Source: CAYOEV01 sp964403075 (GTDB lineage: Bacteria > Bacteroidota > Bacteroidia > Cytophagales > Cyclobacteriaceae). Taken from it: a stretch of DNA of 64,000 nucleotides. Position numbers and translations under genes: made by a program. This document shows positions 63,698 through 64,000 of this stretch, one piece after another. The notes under the pieces were generated by a model that was not told the DNA's origin, made no database searches, and worked only from the letters and a program-made list of their open reading frames with translations. The stretch is taken from positions 62,001-126,000 of the forward strand of contig CAYOEV010000002.1 in NCBI GenBank assembly GCA_964403075.1, given 5' to 3'. Within the stretch, counting starts at the first letter, position 1. The number at the start of each line of letters is the position of its first letter.

Positions 63698-64000
63698 TCA
63701 CCAAGGCCAACCGTAATGGATTTTCAAATAGCACCTGATCAATTTCAAGCTGGCAGACCAGCTTTTAATTTTTAATTTGCCTTGACGAAGTAAAACAACT
63801 TCACTATCGGCCAGTTGCAATAAAATATCTTGAGAAATAAATTCACTGGCTTTTTTGACCAGTTTTATGGGGTTACTTGTCGGCCAATCAATGGCAAGCA
63901 GAGATTCCATGGCTTCCCAATTTTCAATAAATAGAGCAACCTGTCTTTCATTCGAGGAAAGACGGATTGCTCCAGGCCTCAACTCGATAACCAAGTCGAT
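63698..64000 (-). CDS. Partial protein of unknown function at the right edge
   Basis: A minus-strand frame is open from the window edge for 100 codons (IDLVIELRPGAIRLSSNE, SQDILLQLADSEVVLLRQGK, ending KIHYGWPW). The start lies outside. No family is recognised. Amino-acid composition is protein-like, but the aromatic tail could also come from a frameshift, so the end is uncertain. Confidence 0.4.
   Translation of the reverse strand: MDLVIELRPGAIRLSSNERQVALFIENWEAMESLLAIDWPTSNPIKLVKKASEFISQDILLQLADSEVVLLRQGKLKIKSWSASLKLIRCYLKIHYGWPW

Noticed and set aside
1..64000. CRISPR arrays, tRNA or rRNA genes, insertion sequences, prophage
   Set aside because: No regular direct repeats with spacers, no tRNA-like cloverleaf, no transposase and no phage structural gene were seen by eye on either strand.

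Overview
The window looks like a scaffold from a marine or aquatic member of the Bacteroidota, most likely order Cytophagales. This is inferred from several things seen together: a PorP/SprF-type outer-membrane protein, a giant surface protein with the gliding-type (CHU_C) sorting tail, a second secreted protein with a type A sorting tail, small families typical of the phylum (DUF4286-like, DUF6952-like, IPExxxVDY-like), few Shine-Dalgarno sequences, and promoters of the TAnnTTTG type. A proteorhodopsin with its retinal-forming oxygenase points to a sunlit habitat. A run of ten N (938-947) marks an assembly gap, so adjacency across it is not certain.

Layout. 1-920: a redox cassette (2-Cys peroxiredoxin tail, thioredoxin, small DUF6952-like protein) closed by a clear terminator. 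1071-5518: class Ia ribonucleotide reductase (nrdB-nrdA, minus) back to back with rplU-rpmA. 5570-6491: a NUMOD4/HNH-type protein and a DUF4286-like protein. 6693-12587: glutamate synthase gltB-gltD. 12743-16943: a sterol-desaturase-family membrane enzyme, an esterase lipoprotein, then rhodopsin and blh. 16933-23700: a secreted unknown, murI, an FAD oxidoreductase, an NhaC-type Na+/H+ antiporter, pgk, the tRNA t6A enzyme Sua5 and a 52-residue membrane protein. 23703-33588: a type IX secretion block with two large secreted proteins, a small secreted Ig-like protein, PorP/SprF and an interrupted gene coupled to it. 34245-38306: acpP-fabF-rnc-nadE (minus). 38429-43609: IPExxxVDY-like protein, pyruvate kinase, DUF1624-like membrane acyltransferase and a Pif1-like helicase. 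43671-45921: pyruvate dehydrogenase E2 and hslV. 46368-50064: a degenerate SRAP protein, an OmpA/beta-propeller protein and fabH. 50181-53129: a zinc-hydrolase-like lipoprotein, a DUF4407 protein and a ThuA-like lipoprotein. 53235-60781: a tightly overlapping three-gene operon (OmpA/beta-propeller protein, unknown exported 683-residue protein, exported TPR-CHAT caspase-like protein). 61373-63382: a likely partner-switching signalling module ending in a SpoIIE-type phosphatase. A partial gene runs off the right edge.

Most of the window is core metabolism. The parts that stand out are the OmpA/unknown/CHAT operon, the SRAP homologue that has lost all three catalytic residues, a rhodopsin with a glycine at the place where antenna-binding rhodopsins have an opening and a terminator-like hairpin between it and blh, the stop-interrupted gene translationally coupled to porP, and the SpoIIE module with two unrecognised partners. 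All family names come from reading motifs and from memory; no searches were run.
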